Assembly: GCA_964059195.1 (NCBI GenBank)
Contig: CAXKWD010000001.1
Location: 219,860,484-219,924,483 of the forward strand
Length of the DNA: 64,000 nt
Direction of reading: 5' to 3'
Source of the DNA: Ectobius pallidus
Taxonomy: Eukaryota > Arthropoda > Insecta > Blattodea > Ectobiidae
Positions 11,171 to 24,472 of the stretch are shown here, piece by piece. The notes beneath the pieces are model-generated. The model searched no databases. It worked only from the letters and a program-made list of their open reading frames with translations, and had not been told where the DNA came from. Position 1 is the first letter of the stretch; each line of letters opens with the position of its first letter. The position numbers and the translations under genes are program-made.

Positions 11171-14100
11171 CTGAAATAAACACAAGCCCAAATGATTAAT
11201 GAACAAACAAAAAAACATATAATTGAGAACATTTTCGGAAACATTGAGTAAGTTTTGCTAATATTAACTCTAAATTGGATATAAGTTGCAAAAACAGTAG
11301 TGATGACGATATAGCAAGCGAGAATAATACTAATACTAACGACTACTAAATTGTAACAGTTACAATTTTATTTTCAGAAGTAAATTACAAGTAGAATTTA
11401 CATTTTAAAAAAAGTATTGATTACAAGTAAATGGGACCAAGAAAGGAATTGTTACTGTAATCCGATTACTTCTACTCAATTACTTCCCACTACTGTGTGT
11501 GTATATATATCAGGCCTGTCCAATTTTAGAAGAACTAGGGGCCAAGTTTATTTAGACAAGAGCCTTGATGTCCACACCGAAATTTTTAAATTTTGATTCA
11601 TATTAACTTAACCAGTTTAGTAAAATGCATATTTACGAGGAACATCCATAAAGTAAGATTCCCTGGGACCGTTTACAGAAACTAAACTCAATTTCATGGA
11701 AATATTTATTGCGACATATAAGGCAAATTTTGACAAATTCGCGACCGGAATTGATAATGTTATACCATGGCACCAACTTTTGAATACATGTGTCGTAGAA
11801 GTCTGCCGCTTGCGATTTGAACTACAGTGTGACAACCATTTCCTCTTCTCTGTCATTCCCTGCCATTTCTTGAGATGTAGGAAAAGATGGATATCACTGG
11901 GAGCGAGGTCCAGGCTGAAGGGTGGATGTTTAAACTCTTTCCAGTCAAACTTCTGCGGGAGACTTGCTGGGAGGTGTTTAAAAATCCACCCTACAGCCCG
12001 AATCTCGTTCCCAGGGATTTTCATCTTTTCCTACACCTCAAGAAATGACAGATAATGACACAGATGGAGATGGTTGTCACAATTCTACGACACAAGTATT
12101 AAAAATTTGGTCCCACGGTATGAAAAATTTCTCCATTCCTGTAGCGAATATTTTGAAAAATAGCTGAACACTTGCAGTATCCATTGCAATAAACATTTCC
12201 ACGAAATTGTGTTTTGTTTCTGTAAGCAGCCCCAGGGAAACTTATTTTATGGATGGCCCTCATATTTAATTTTGATTCATGTTTTCTACATTGATGGAAA
12301 ACAACCGATGTTTTTGCTACATCGATGTTTCTACTTGACATCAATGTTTTTATAATAAAAATAAGATTAATAGGCCTACCTTGGTTCTAAGATATAATTT
12401 TATTTACAGCAGCATAATTTCCCAAAACGTTTTTTTATATCAATATTTTATATGGGGTATGCCATGGTGTAGTGGTTAAGGCACTGTGCTACAAACAGGA
12501 AGCTCGCAGGTTCGATTCCCTTTGAGGTCGTTGAGATTTTTCAATTGGTCTAATCCTTCTCGTGGCACTATGGCTCTAGGCTCCATTCAGCCTCTAACAG
12601 AAATGAATGCCAGAAGTATTCCTGGGGGTAAAAACAACGGCCGGTGCATAGGGTGCGGTTTGTAGCACAGTGCCTTAACCACCTTCATGTGCCGTATGTC
12701 ACAATCTGGGAGTCCTAATCTCCTGGAAACCCTATGGGTCTCCATGGCCCATACAGGGATCGCTTTTACATAGTTTATATGAAAATATTTTGACAGCATT
12801 TAGGGACATTTAGCATTTATCGCGATTGCGAAAATCTACCTTCCCTACTCATGCGACAACTGTGTCGATGTTAGTGATAATGAAGATAAATCATAGTTAT
12901 AATGTACTTACTAGCACTTGCGTAGCATATCAACGTAAGTGCCAAAACAAGAAGGAATAGTATATTCACCAGCTGAAACAATAGTAACATCAACAACAAT
13001 TAATAATAATAATAAAAATAAATACTAAAAATAGCAAAATATAAATGCAGAGAGTATACAGGGTGTTCACCAAGTAATGCTGAAGAAATTCCCGACTTAT
13101 TCCCTGATTTTCATTGATCATTTCAGAAATTCCCGACCAAAATATGATTACGAAGCACTTTCTAATAACTGTGCAAGAAAAATTATAGGATTATACATAG
13201 GCCTACTTTAAAAAAGAAAAAACTTTTAGTAACAAAAGTAATTGCAAACAATAATTACTTAGGCTATAACAGATAGGCCTACGAAAGTAAGGAACAGTAA
13301 AATAAATTAAATATACCTTCATATAGGCCTATTATTGTCTAGAAGTCTTTTTGATCCCGCTTATTTTTTCTTCAGCAACTTAATTTCTTCATCTAGGCCT
13401 AGTGCAGTTGCAGCTTTTTCGGACTCGAAGAGTAGTTTTCTTTTCTTCTCTTCTAGTTCTCTGGCCAGAAAATTTGCTTTCCTTTTTTCAGCTTTCACCT
13501 TGTCTTCTTCTGTATGTATCAACTTATTACCTTGAAGTGCTTCTTTGTATCTTACATTGGCATTTCTCATAGAGAGAATTATACCTTTATTGATGGAAAG
13601 ATGCTCTGAACCTCCTTCTTGAGCATGCATTTTATTCCAGGCGCTGAGCAACTATGGATTCTTCTTTCACATTTTCCACCAAAATGTCACTGTTCACAGA
13701 GAAGCCATTCCACTGAAGCATTTCCGGATGTGAAATTGGAAGTAATAAACAAACTACTTTCCTTAAACTAGGAGTGTCATAACTATCAGGCGTTTTCATC
13801 CAACATTTGTCCAACCTTGTGTTTTTAGAGTAAGATTTGAACTCAACTGCTGCAGTTTCCTTTGAAATAAGATCTCTATAGTCCTATTCATGATCTGCAT
13901 TCTGAGCAATAGAGGGAGTAATCAAACTATCCATTGTCAATACCATCTGTAAAACAGCCTCTTCTGGAGTGAAGACGATTTTGTCTGGACTCATCAAAGA
14001 CAAACCCTGAGTTAAGGGATACTTCGAAGGTGACTTCTCCATCAGTTTGTCAACAACACATTTCAGATAGTCTCTGCACGCCCTTCGAAACATTAACACG

Positions 14101-17100
14101 TCTAAATCCTCAAGTCCATGACACTTTCTTAATGCAGACCTTGTGCCATAACTAAGGTCAACATCTTGGGCTCTTAAATTTTCAATTTTGTTGAGGTCGA
14201 TGTCTTGAAGACAAGTCTTTTTTAGAATGTCGTCTTTCACAACTCTTTCCATACACTTCTTACTTTATGGCAAAATTTTCAATTGTTTATAAAACCTGCT
14301 GAACTGTAAAGTGGAAAATCTCCTTTTCAGGGGATGTAGTACTGTTTGGTACTGATCAACAGTAAAAAAATCAGAATTTTTGGGATTGGCGTTAAAAAAA
14401 TAAAAAATGATATATATCACAAAAAATTCAGAAGGCTAAAACAAAACACCCTATAGGCTACATGCATTTCCAAACTTAGGATATCATTTGAAGCAGAACA
14501 TTATCTTTCAAATAAAAAAGAAACAACAAAATATCTTGAACCGTTGCAGAAACAGAGCACTTTAAAGTTTTTTTTCCGAAAATCACACTTGAGAAATGGC
14601 ATCTGAGACGCCATCTTTGGTGGCCTGTATCTCAGCCCAGGAATTTTTTGCGGCAAAACAAAGAAAATGAGTATCTTACTTTGTCCTGAATTTTAACATA
14701 TATTAAATATATTAACATCTGAGACTATGAAGGTAAGTCCCTGCCCGAATTGACATGGATTATACCTCTTTACAATTTTCAGGTCACCATGTAGGGAAGG
14801 GGCCATTGGAGTGTTAGCTTGAAAACTCTTTTAGAAATGGTTGTAAATCTTCTGCTAAAGATAAGAAAGCAATTTTTGGCAGGAGAAGTTTATCTTCAAG
14901 AGCAGCTGAGATTTTTTGGAAGCTGGGAGAAGATAAAATTGTATTCATTTTCACCTGTTTTATGGGGGCCACAAATTTTTCGAATTTTCCCGTTATTTTA
15001 ACGAATTCATTGACTTTTCCCGGATTTTCCAGACCATACGAAATTCCCGGCCTTTTCCCGGATTCCCGGATTTTCCCGACCAGTGGACACCCTGGTATAA
15101 TATTATAGAAGGAGAGTGTATGTATGGCGTAATACTGTATAAAGCCAAAAATTCAAAATGGCAGATTCAACTTTGAATTCATTACAGACTTTATGTAGAT
15201 TTATTGTGGGTAAACGGTAAGACATAGCAAAAAAACAAATTGCACCGTCAATAACGAATTTTCAAAGATGTATAATGTTGCATCTACGACTTTTCGTCGT
15301 ATCTCCAGCGTTTTCCCTAGATTTCTTTATTCAGATAAAATTTGTACAGTACGTGATTTTTGGCACACTTATTGAAGAGCTAGATTCAGGAATATTGTCT
15401 CATCCAAATGCAATAAGCATGCCAAACTTGATGGTTCTAGTTGCAATATAATTATGGAAAACTTACTGGATAGTCATAACCAGGGCCTGGATTCTGATGA
15501 CCTAAAATTGTTTGAAAAATGACCTATAAAATGACCCTAAATTTTAAAGAAAATGACTTAATAATTATAAAAAAATGACCTAAAAACTGATATTTTATTT
15601 ATAAAAAAATTATTATTGTACACACAAAGTTATAGACTAATTTGTACATAATTTTTAAAAAACTGTAAATAACTGTAATGTTCTGAATGTTCTTTCCTCA
15701 TGGAAATTTATACTGGCACTGAGGCACTGGTGAGTCAAAATTCGGCACATCCTTTTGTGGTCTGCCATATTATATTGTTGTTTATTGAAGGTAAACAGTA
15801 GTTTGCACTCTCAAATCCAAGTAGGTGGCAGATTCTGGTGCCAAGTCAATCTAATAGAGTAATAACAATAGTAATATAATACAAAATTTTGGCGTTTCTT
15901 TTATTCTCATTTCCGACTGAGACATGTCAACATGCCAAATTTTTCCTTCTTGCATTAAACAAACAACACTTCAAAGACAGCACCGCTAGCGATGAAAAAA
16001 GTTAATACACTCAATGTAAATACATGAAAATGACTAAATAAGGAAGCATATGGCACGAAAATGACAAAATAATGCCCTAAAATTGAAATAAATGCCCTAA
16101 AAATATAAAATTACATAAAATGACAAAAAATGACCTAATAAAAATGCATTTCTGTAATCTAGAGGCCATGATTAGGATTTACCCACAAGTTGGCAATGTC
16201 TATGCAGCATCAATAAAAAGATGACATGTCATTAGCATCCAGGCCCTGGTCATAATGTGTCTAAATCATTCACTGTACAAGACGAAAGTACACAAATTTT
16301 CATATACCGTAGATTAGAATCTTGAAATGAGGCAGACTTACTACTTTATTTTTACACTCCTAAAAAAAAAAAAACCTTCATATTCAGTAAAGATCTTTCT
16401 TTGGAGATTTATTACGAAAAAATGGTAAGTCAATGATAGTCCAAATATTCAAAATACAACTCCGATACAGGGTCAGTTGATAGAAAAGCTCTTTCAGGTT
16501 TTGGGGGCAGAACCCCGATGACAGTGAGTGAGTTTCCTACAGAGTGTGCAAAATTATTAAAACTAAAATTTTGAACACAATTACCATTTTTCACCTTACC
16601 ATCCTCTTATGACATTCATTAATAACTGATGCTGTGATACCCATTTTATGTTCAATTTCAGTAGAAAAGTTTGATTAATTTTGATGTTATTTTGCATAAC
16701 AAATTAAAATTTCTTGGTTCTTCTGCATTAAAATCGAACAGACTTATGGCTCAAGTTGTATAAAATATTTGCAAAAACAAATCATCAAAAGATGACGTAT
16801 ATTTTTACAGAGTAAATAAACTGGTAAACACGATCTCCCTAACCTACATAGGGTTATACAAAAGAGAATATAACTACTGGGCACCAAAATACAGCAATTT
16901 CTATATTGAAATAAAATATAAAATAAATTCACTTGGAATAGAGTTCAAAGATAAATGGCGAAAGATAGATTTATGCTGCACCCCAGCGAAGCTCCACCCG
17001 TTCTCGCCCGCCCGCTCGTTTCGCCTGCTGACCCTCGCTTCCGAGCTATCATGGCTATGTACTTGCTCAGTTACGAAAATTACAATTGTACCGTAGTGAA

Positions 17101-20100
17101 ATTACTTTATTAATTTAGTAGGGCATTCTGAATTCTCCCGAAATTCTAGTTCAGTGGCAGTTAGGTTATGAACAGTGATATTAATTTAGGAGGGCATTCT
17201 GAATTTGGCATTAGACTTGAATAGCCCGCCAATTCCTTCCCCTCGCTTCCGAGCCATGGCTTCCTTGATAGTCATAACGCTGTTTTATGAGAGGTGTGGA
17301 AAGGTAAAAAGCTTCTGCATTTAGTTAAATAATGACAGGTAAATTCTAGGTCAGTGACAGGTTTTGTTAGGTTAGCAACGTTATGTTAGTTTAGGAGCAA
17401 TATACTGAATAGCACGATGTTGATTATGTCTCACATTGAATCTCTTCTGCGATGAAACCCTAAACCCCGCCTTCCGAGGCAGGTCGTGTTAGACAGTTCG
17501 TGGGAGGAGCCTAGCGGGCAGCATAAAACTATTTTTTCCCAGATAAATAACCCTTTCAAACCTGAGACATTTTTTTTATTTGAAATGCAATGTGACCTAT
17601 GTATTATACTATAATCAGCATGGAGATTCAGGGAAAAATAAGGAAAAAAATATTCTGTTGTTAGTTTTCGCAAAAAAGCACTAGCACAATCGTGCTGGTC
17701 AGGTTTTATTTCATGCGATGAACAAAATTTACTTTTTTCTTTGATTTCAGTATTTGACCTAAAAAATATGAAGATTTTTATATTCACACATCCAGGTATA
17801 CAACAATAACACATTGTAAGAATGTATCCAAAATAAAACCCTACATATTATAAGAATACACTGAAAAAAACACATTATAACAATGAAAAACAATATCATA
17901 CACTATAAGAAACCAATTTTAGAAGTTGCACATAACAAAAATTGCACACAAAATGAAAACAACTTCTTCTGTCCCTTCCCACTTGATATGGAACAGTCTG
18001 AAACAGTCTTTCTCCTTAGATATACAAAGATACAGATCACATTTTACACAACGACTCTTTGTCCTGCTACTGCAGTTTTCATACTGACACGTACGTGGTG
18101 AAGTAATGGAGTCAACAGTAGGCCAGTGGTCATACCCATCATACCTTTTTTCAGATACTGGTTTTGGGGATGGAGTATATATTTTCTGTACCTTTTTTGG
18201 AGGAGTGCCATTTTCTTCCTCTTCTTCTGTAGCCACCCTCCTACTTCTGTCCGGTGTTGCCATTAGAGCTTCTGCTATGGACAGTCTGAATTTCAGTAAA
18301 TCCATTATATTCTTTTCTGGTATTTTGTTAGCTCTGCAGTCCTCTCGGTACACAAACCAACTGTTGACAGCACTTAGGTCAAGGAAGTGCAGAATGCACT
18401 TAAGAGTCCACTTCCTAGTCTTGAACCATGTTCGGTAGCATTCCATCTGCTGGTCAACAATGTCAACTCCTCCCATGTTTTGATTATATCTTTTAACAAC
18501 CTGTGGGCAACTAACTTCAATAAACTTCCCTTGTTTTTTGCACCACCTTCTTACTTGGACAGCTGGTTCAATGCCTGTACATGTAGAAGCCAGAACTACT
18601 TTCTGATTGTCCTTCCACTCTACAACTACAACTGCATCATCTGACCTCACATACTCATAACTTTCCCCTCTTTCCATCTTTCCTACTTTCAAATTGACAT
18701 TTTTAATTCTATTCACCATAATAGTGCCTGTACCTTCAATGCCTTTGTCTGCCAGACTTGCTAGTAATGGGAGTGTGGTAAAGTACCTGTCAAAGTATAC
18801 AAAGCTCCCTACTGGTAAAGAACGTACCAGTCGCATTACCACTGATGGCCCCAAACCTAATTCTTTATTAGGAAGCTGTGTTGCAGCTCCCTGATAGATT
18901 TCAAAATCTAGGACTACTCCTGTCGAAGAAGTAACAACAAAATTTTTTAGCCCCACTGGCCTTGGTTTGTTCTTCACATACTGCTTCAGACTGCAGCGCC
19001 CAGTGAACGGAATCATCTGCTCGTCGATTGAGTAGCTCCCGAAGTCCCTAGGCAGTTTCTCACAAGCACTCCTGACAGCATCAATAACTGGCTGTATTTT
19101 CCATAGTCTGTTAGTATTTGCATCATCTGGCTGTGAAACAGTATCTACAAAATGAATGTTCGATCGTAGAGAAAGAAACCTGTCTCGAGACATGCACTCA
19201 CTGACTAACAACATTCCAATACCATTCTGCCAGTACATACGCAAACGTGGGTATGGAATACAACCCATTACCAAGTTCACCCCAAAAAACCGTTTCAGTT
19301 CACTAGGTGTAGTTTTCAGACTCTTTCCAGTTTTAGCTACACTGTACATATTAGTGTACTGTGCCCCAATATCAAAGAACTCATCGCTGTAGTAGTCTGA
19401 AAAATATTGAGCTGGTGTACGTACTGGATTAGGATTCTGAAAAATAGAATTAAAAAATATTTTAGAAATGTAAAATAAACTCTTCAAAATTGAATTATTT
19501 TGGTATTAGATGGCAGTATTTAAGTGAAGAACAGGGCTTACCTGTGTGGTATAATCTTTTGGGTTGGGATGGCATTTTCCAGTAAATGTTGTTTTTCGAA
19601 ATAATTGTCTCCTATTACTTGTAGGCCCATTTGTAGCAGAATCTGGGTTCCCTTTATCTGTAGGCCCATTCTCCTTTCCCTGGCCATTATCATCATCATC
19701 TTCATCTTCATCTTCTTCTTCGCCTCCTCCCCCTTCATCGTCGTTTGAACACTGAACTGGAATGGACTGAGTAGGTGTCGATTCCTCCTCATCGCTTGAA
19801 AATTCACCACAGTCCGACTCCTCTAATATTTTCAATATTTCTTCTTCTGAGAGAACTATAAAAGGAAAAATACTTGCTTTAGTATACCAAATTAACATCT
19901 ACTGACATAACACGAATACATGTTAAATAAAAATAAAATTTAAGGACATGCTATTTAACCTCCATTTTGAGGTTATGAAAGCGTCAGACCAGCTGCAAAG
20001 CCTAAGTAGCACGATCGTGCTAGTACAAGTTTGAGTACTTCTTACGACATGGAAATGAAATTATATGAACTTTAATTGATATATATTACATCTTAAACTA

Positions 20101-23100
20101 ATAAACAACAGATTCCATATCACTAAATAATGATATTAGACAAATAAGCAGAAAATATTGCTTACTTACCACGACGATACATGCTGGCTTTGTTTACACA
20201 ATCTTCTCAGATGAATACTGCCATCTACTGGCAGATAAGAAACACCAAAACAATATCGAAACGTAGTGTGGAACCCGCACAATCGTTGCAGTCCGGTGCG
20301 AGCCAGAAAAGAGGCAGGGACTGACTACAAAAAAAATAAAAACCGAACCCGCACGATCGTGCGGGCAGGGTTCGAAAGGGATAAATATATTCTTGAACAT
20401 CTCTACACATAAGATTATTTTAATTTTGAAGTGAAAAAGTTTCTTTTTTTTCCCTAGTTATTTTGTACTAGACATTTAAGCTGTATATTGAATATTTAGT
20501 TTTATTAATCACATGGTTCTGAAGGATGGACACTGAATACAACAGCAAAAAAGATCGAGGCCTTTGAAATGTGGATCTACTGTAGAATGCTTAAAATTCC
20601 ATGGACAGCAAGAATAACTAATACCGAAATATTGCAATGGCTACACAAACAAAGAGAAATACTAAGAAGAAAAACTGCATACTTAGGACATCTATTACGG
20701 AATACTAAATATATGCTTCTACAGTTGATAATTGAAGGGAAAATAGAAGGTAAAAGAAGAAGAGGGCGAAAAAGAATATCTTGGCTGGATAACATTAAGC
20801 AGTGGACAGGATTACCACGGGTAGATCAACTATTACATACTGTGGTTCATAGAATGAAGATGCATCATGTGGTCGCCAACATCCATTAATGGATAGGCAG
20901 AAGAAGAAGAATCACATATATTAAAATTAATTTACTATATGAGTTGACATAAACACACTTTTTGCTTCACTTACCATATTTTGGTATGACGTGTTTCAAG
21001 GAGTCTTTAATAATCACATATATATTTATTCAACTTCCAGTTAAGTTTGTCATTTAACTCCTTTTATAAAATCCAAGATTTCCCAAGGAAAATAAAATTT
21101 TGTTTTTTGCAATAAAAACGAAAATGTCACAAAAACACAAAATTTCGTCCCCCCCGTCCCGAATAACGTCAATATTTTAGTTTAGAAGTGTTTGAAAAAA
21201 ATATTTTGACTTCATTAACCACAAATCATGAATCCGTAAGTCATAAAAGCTAGGTATCCCTAGGCATGATGCAGCTTACCATTTTCGATGTTTGTGTCTT
21301 GAACAAGCTTGTATTTGTTCTGATAGCATTCCCCCGTTTTCAGTTCTATTTATATCACCAACTCCCTTTTTATCTTTCGTTCGACATGCTCTATAATTTG
21401 TTGCATGCAGGAATGGGTTGGAAAAATGATAACAAAACATTCTTGTTCTTTTCAATTGTCATGATAAGAATATAAGTTATTGCTTAGATGAGTCATATTA
21501 GAAAATATATTCTAGCTCAACTATTGTTTCTCCATAACGACCTTAACGCTGCAAAATGACTACTTTCATAACCTGTAATCTTCATCGAATATAATAAGGG
21601 TAATTAAATCATAAGAGAATGAAATGGGCTTCGCTTTCGTTCGTGAGTTATGAGTGAAAAACGGGCAAAAAAACGTGCATTTTTTGCATTTTCGAAACAT
21701 CAGTTTTCAGTTATACATTTCAATGTCAAATCAATTACAGTTGGCTTTGGCTATTTTTGTCATACCTTGGAATTAAAACTTTCGCGATCGCTTGAATGTT
21801 GTAAGCCCTAAATATGGGCAAAAATTGTTTTATTTGGATGAAACTCACACAGGGGTTTTCTGGGCCAAGGAACTCGAACCTGAGGTCGCTTTTACCAGGC
21901 GACGTCATCTAATCGTGGTATGTTGTCCACGTGATTTAGGTGATTTAATAAATATAATGATTTAAATTATGCTACTAATTTTTAATTTTTGAAATAATTA
22001 TCGCGGGCAAAGCCGCGGGCACATGCTAGTTGTCTATATAAATTTATCTTATAATTACATTTTACTCACATGTTTAACAGTATAATTAGTAAGTTGGTCT
22101 GTTGCAGTGTCTCCTGACAATTCCTGTGATAAAATCACCGGAAGATACAAAATATGAACCATTAACTCTCTCATCTTCCTTTAAACATAGTCAAGTTCAC
22201 GTATGTCAGGTTATGTTGCCAGCAGGAACGTTATCACTTGAACAGATTTATGTGACACACAGCTGTTATACTTATATCTGGCTTTAGAAGGTTTCCTAAT
22301 TGCCACAACAGCTAAACAAAACATAAGAAATTTCCTTTACCTAATATGTTAAATTGTCTGTAGCAAGATTGAGATCGGAAATATATACACAAAACTTCAC
22401 TAAAAAGGTATATTTACCCAGAATGATCATTTCAACGGGTCTTCCCGCCATCATCAGCTGATTCCGACTGGCCCTCTGGCAGCGGATGAATGAACTTGTC
22501 AATCAAGGTTCCATGTATGCCAACTGAAGTGTCAAAGTTTAAAAGATTTTCTCGGTTCTTTTTAATGAATATTTTTTCCCATACCATAAGATCTATTGGT
22601 TTTTCAACTTGTTTTAATAATTCAATTTCATTTTCAATTTCATGGCCTACTTCCCAAAAATGCATTGCCAAAGCGGATTTTTCAATTTGTTTATTCATAA
22701 TTTTCCTATTTATATATAATGATCATTCTGGGGAAATATACCTTTTTAGTGAAGTTTTGTGTGTATTTTTCCGATCTCAATCTTGCTACAGATTTGAACA
22801 CTTCACTGTAAATTTCCATCTAATATTTATATTGATGCTAAATTGTGTTGCTCAAAATGACAAGAATACTCAGCACATGTGATACTACACTGATCAGAGG
22901 TGCCAACCTTTCAGGTGGGTTGTCCGTAATCCTATAGTGTAAACCCTCCCCCCTCATCCGCTTTTCCCAAAATTCAGAACCAAAATATGTTTGTAATGTA
23001 TGTTTTATGTTTCTTCGAATCAATGTGTCTTGTACAGTCATCTCGACCATAATGAGCTTCAGAAAAATCACATGAGCACACACTGCAGAACACGTGAAGT

Positions 23101-24417
23101 AACTAAACTTGGCCACTCCTTCGTGTAACAATCTCGATATTATTATAGCACTGCTGTGTTTTTCCTATTGGTTGCAATTTGGGCACTAACATGCTTCAAT
23201 TTATAAAACACCAAAACAATAAACTGAAATTACAATGATCGAATTCACAGACACTGTGAAGTTGGAACACAAAAAAAATGACAATTAATGAAAACGGAAA
23301 TTCGATACCAGACAGAGAAAGCAAAGATCATATACATAAAGGGGAAAGTGATAGAGAAGGAAACCAACGATAGCCCAAAAACCACCAGTTGAAAAAGAAA
23401 AGTTTTGCCACCAGAGTATCTGCTGTTATCGTAATTCCAATCTCGAAAACATGATGGAAGTGATGATTTTTTTCGCTTAAATGAACACAGAAAAGCATTG
23501 ACATTTTGGTTTCACAATTTCTTTTTTCCCCAATCATTTTAGTTTTACGTAGTAATTTCCCTTTGACCGTAATTCTGTATTAATGAGTGGAAACCGTAAT
23601 AATTACGGACAATCCGTAATAGTTGGCACCTCGGACTGTCAATGCAGATATTTATTAATTTGTAAATAAATACACCTATTTTATGAAGAGGATTCATTCA
23701 CGTTTTCGTCTACAAATCCCAATTGCAATGTGGCTTTAAGAGAAGTCGAAACTTTAATGCTTTGGTAAAAGAGTTCAAGTTCAGGCAAAAATTTTACATC
23801 CAGTCATAAATGCCCTTGTTGCGTCATATCGAAGCATCTTTAAAGATCAGTGAATATTTAGCCAATTAGATTATTAGTGCTTCTGCGCATGAGCACATGT
23901 TTATGCGGCGGTAGATGGTGGTGCAGCTCGAAGCTCCAAAATGGCTACCTGGTACTAAAGTGTTTAGAATAAATTTAATATTTATTATTATTACTTCAAA
24001 AATATTAACAGCTGAGCTGTCTAATGAATACTGTTCGATACACATGTAAAATTATTTTATGTTATTTTGACTCTAAAACATTGTTTAACAGAACTCTCTC
24101 TCTCTAACTGTGTAAAGTTCCATTTTACGGGCTGAACTGTAAGGGAAGGCCCATTAAGTATAAAGAAAAAGATGCTAGCCCGTTATCACCAGATGTCACT
24201 GTCGTTCCCTTTCCTTTCATACAAATAAATATCAATATCCTCCATTTCAACCACCACAGACACTATTACTCCTATTACTACTAATGTTATCATTAGGGCA
24301 AGGAATTTAATAACCATAAAATAGTGAAAAAATGCAAAATAAAAAATGCATATATGACCTAAATATAGTGAAAAAATAACACAATTTTTAAAATTTGAAC
24401 AGTAAATTTTCCATCTT

Positions 24418-24472
<55 letters not shown>

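Larger units (their letters stand above)
22358..22791 (-). mobile_element. short Penelope-like element copy with 73-bp inverted ends
   Basis: 22358-22430 and 22719-22791 are inverted copies of each other, with CTGTAGCAAGATTGAGATCG at the outer ends. Between them, on the minus strand, is the C-terminal part of a GIY-YIG endonuclease ORF (22698-22432) nearly identical to that at 37347-37793. Penelope-like elements combine a reverse transcriptase with a C-terminal GIY-YIG nuclease and often carry partial inverted terminal copies. This one is heavily 5'-truncated; the reverse transcriptase is absent. Confidence 0.75.

Noticed and set aside
12454..12525. Possible tRNA gene (good A and B boxes)
   Set aside because: No acceptor-stem pairing and no plausible anticodon loop; the non-tRNA body and inverted second head fit a SINE.
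17919..20182. Domesticated (host) piggyBac-derived gene
   Set aside because: Both terminal inverted repeats and matching flanks are present, as expected for a mobile copy and not for a domesticated one.
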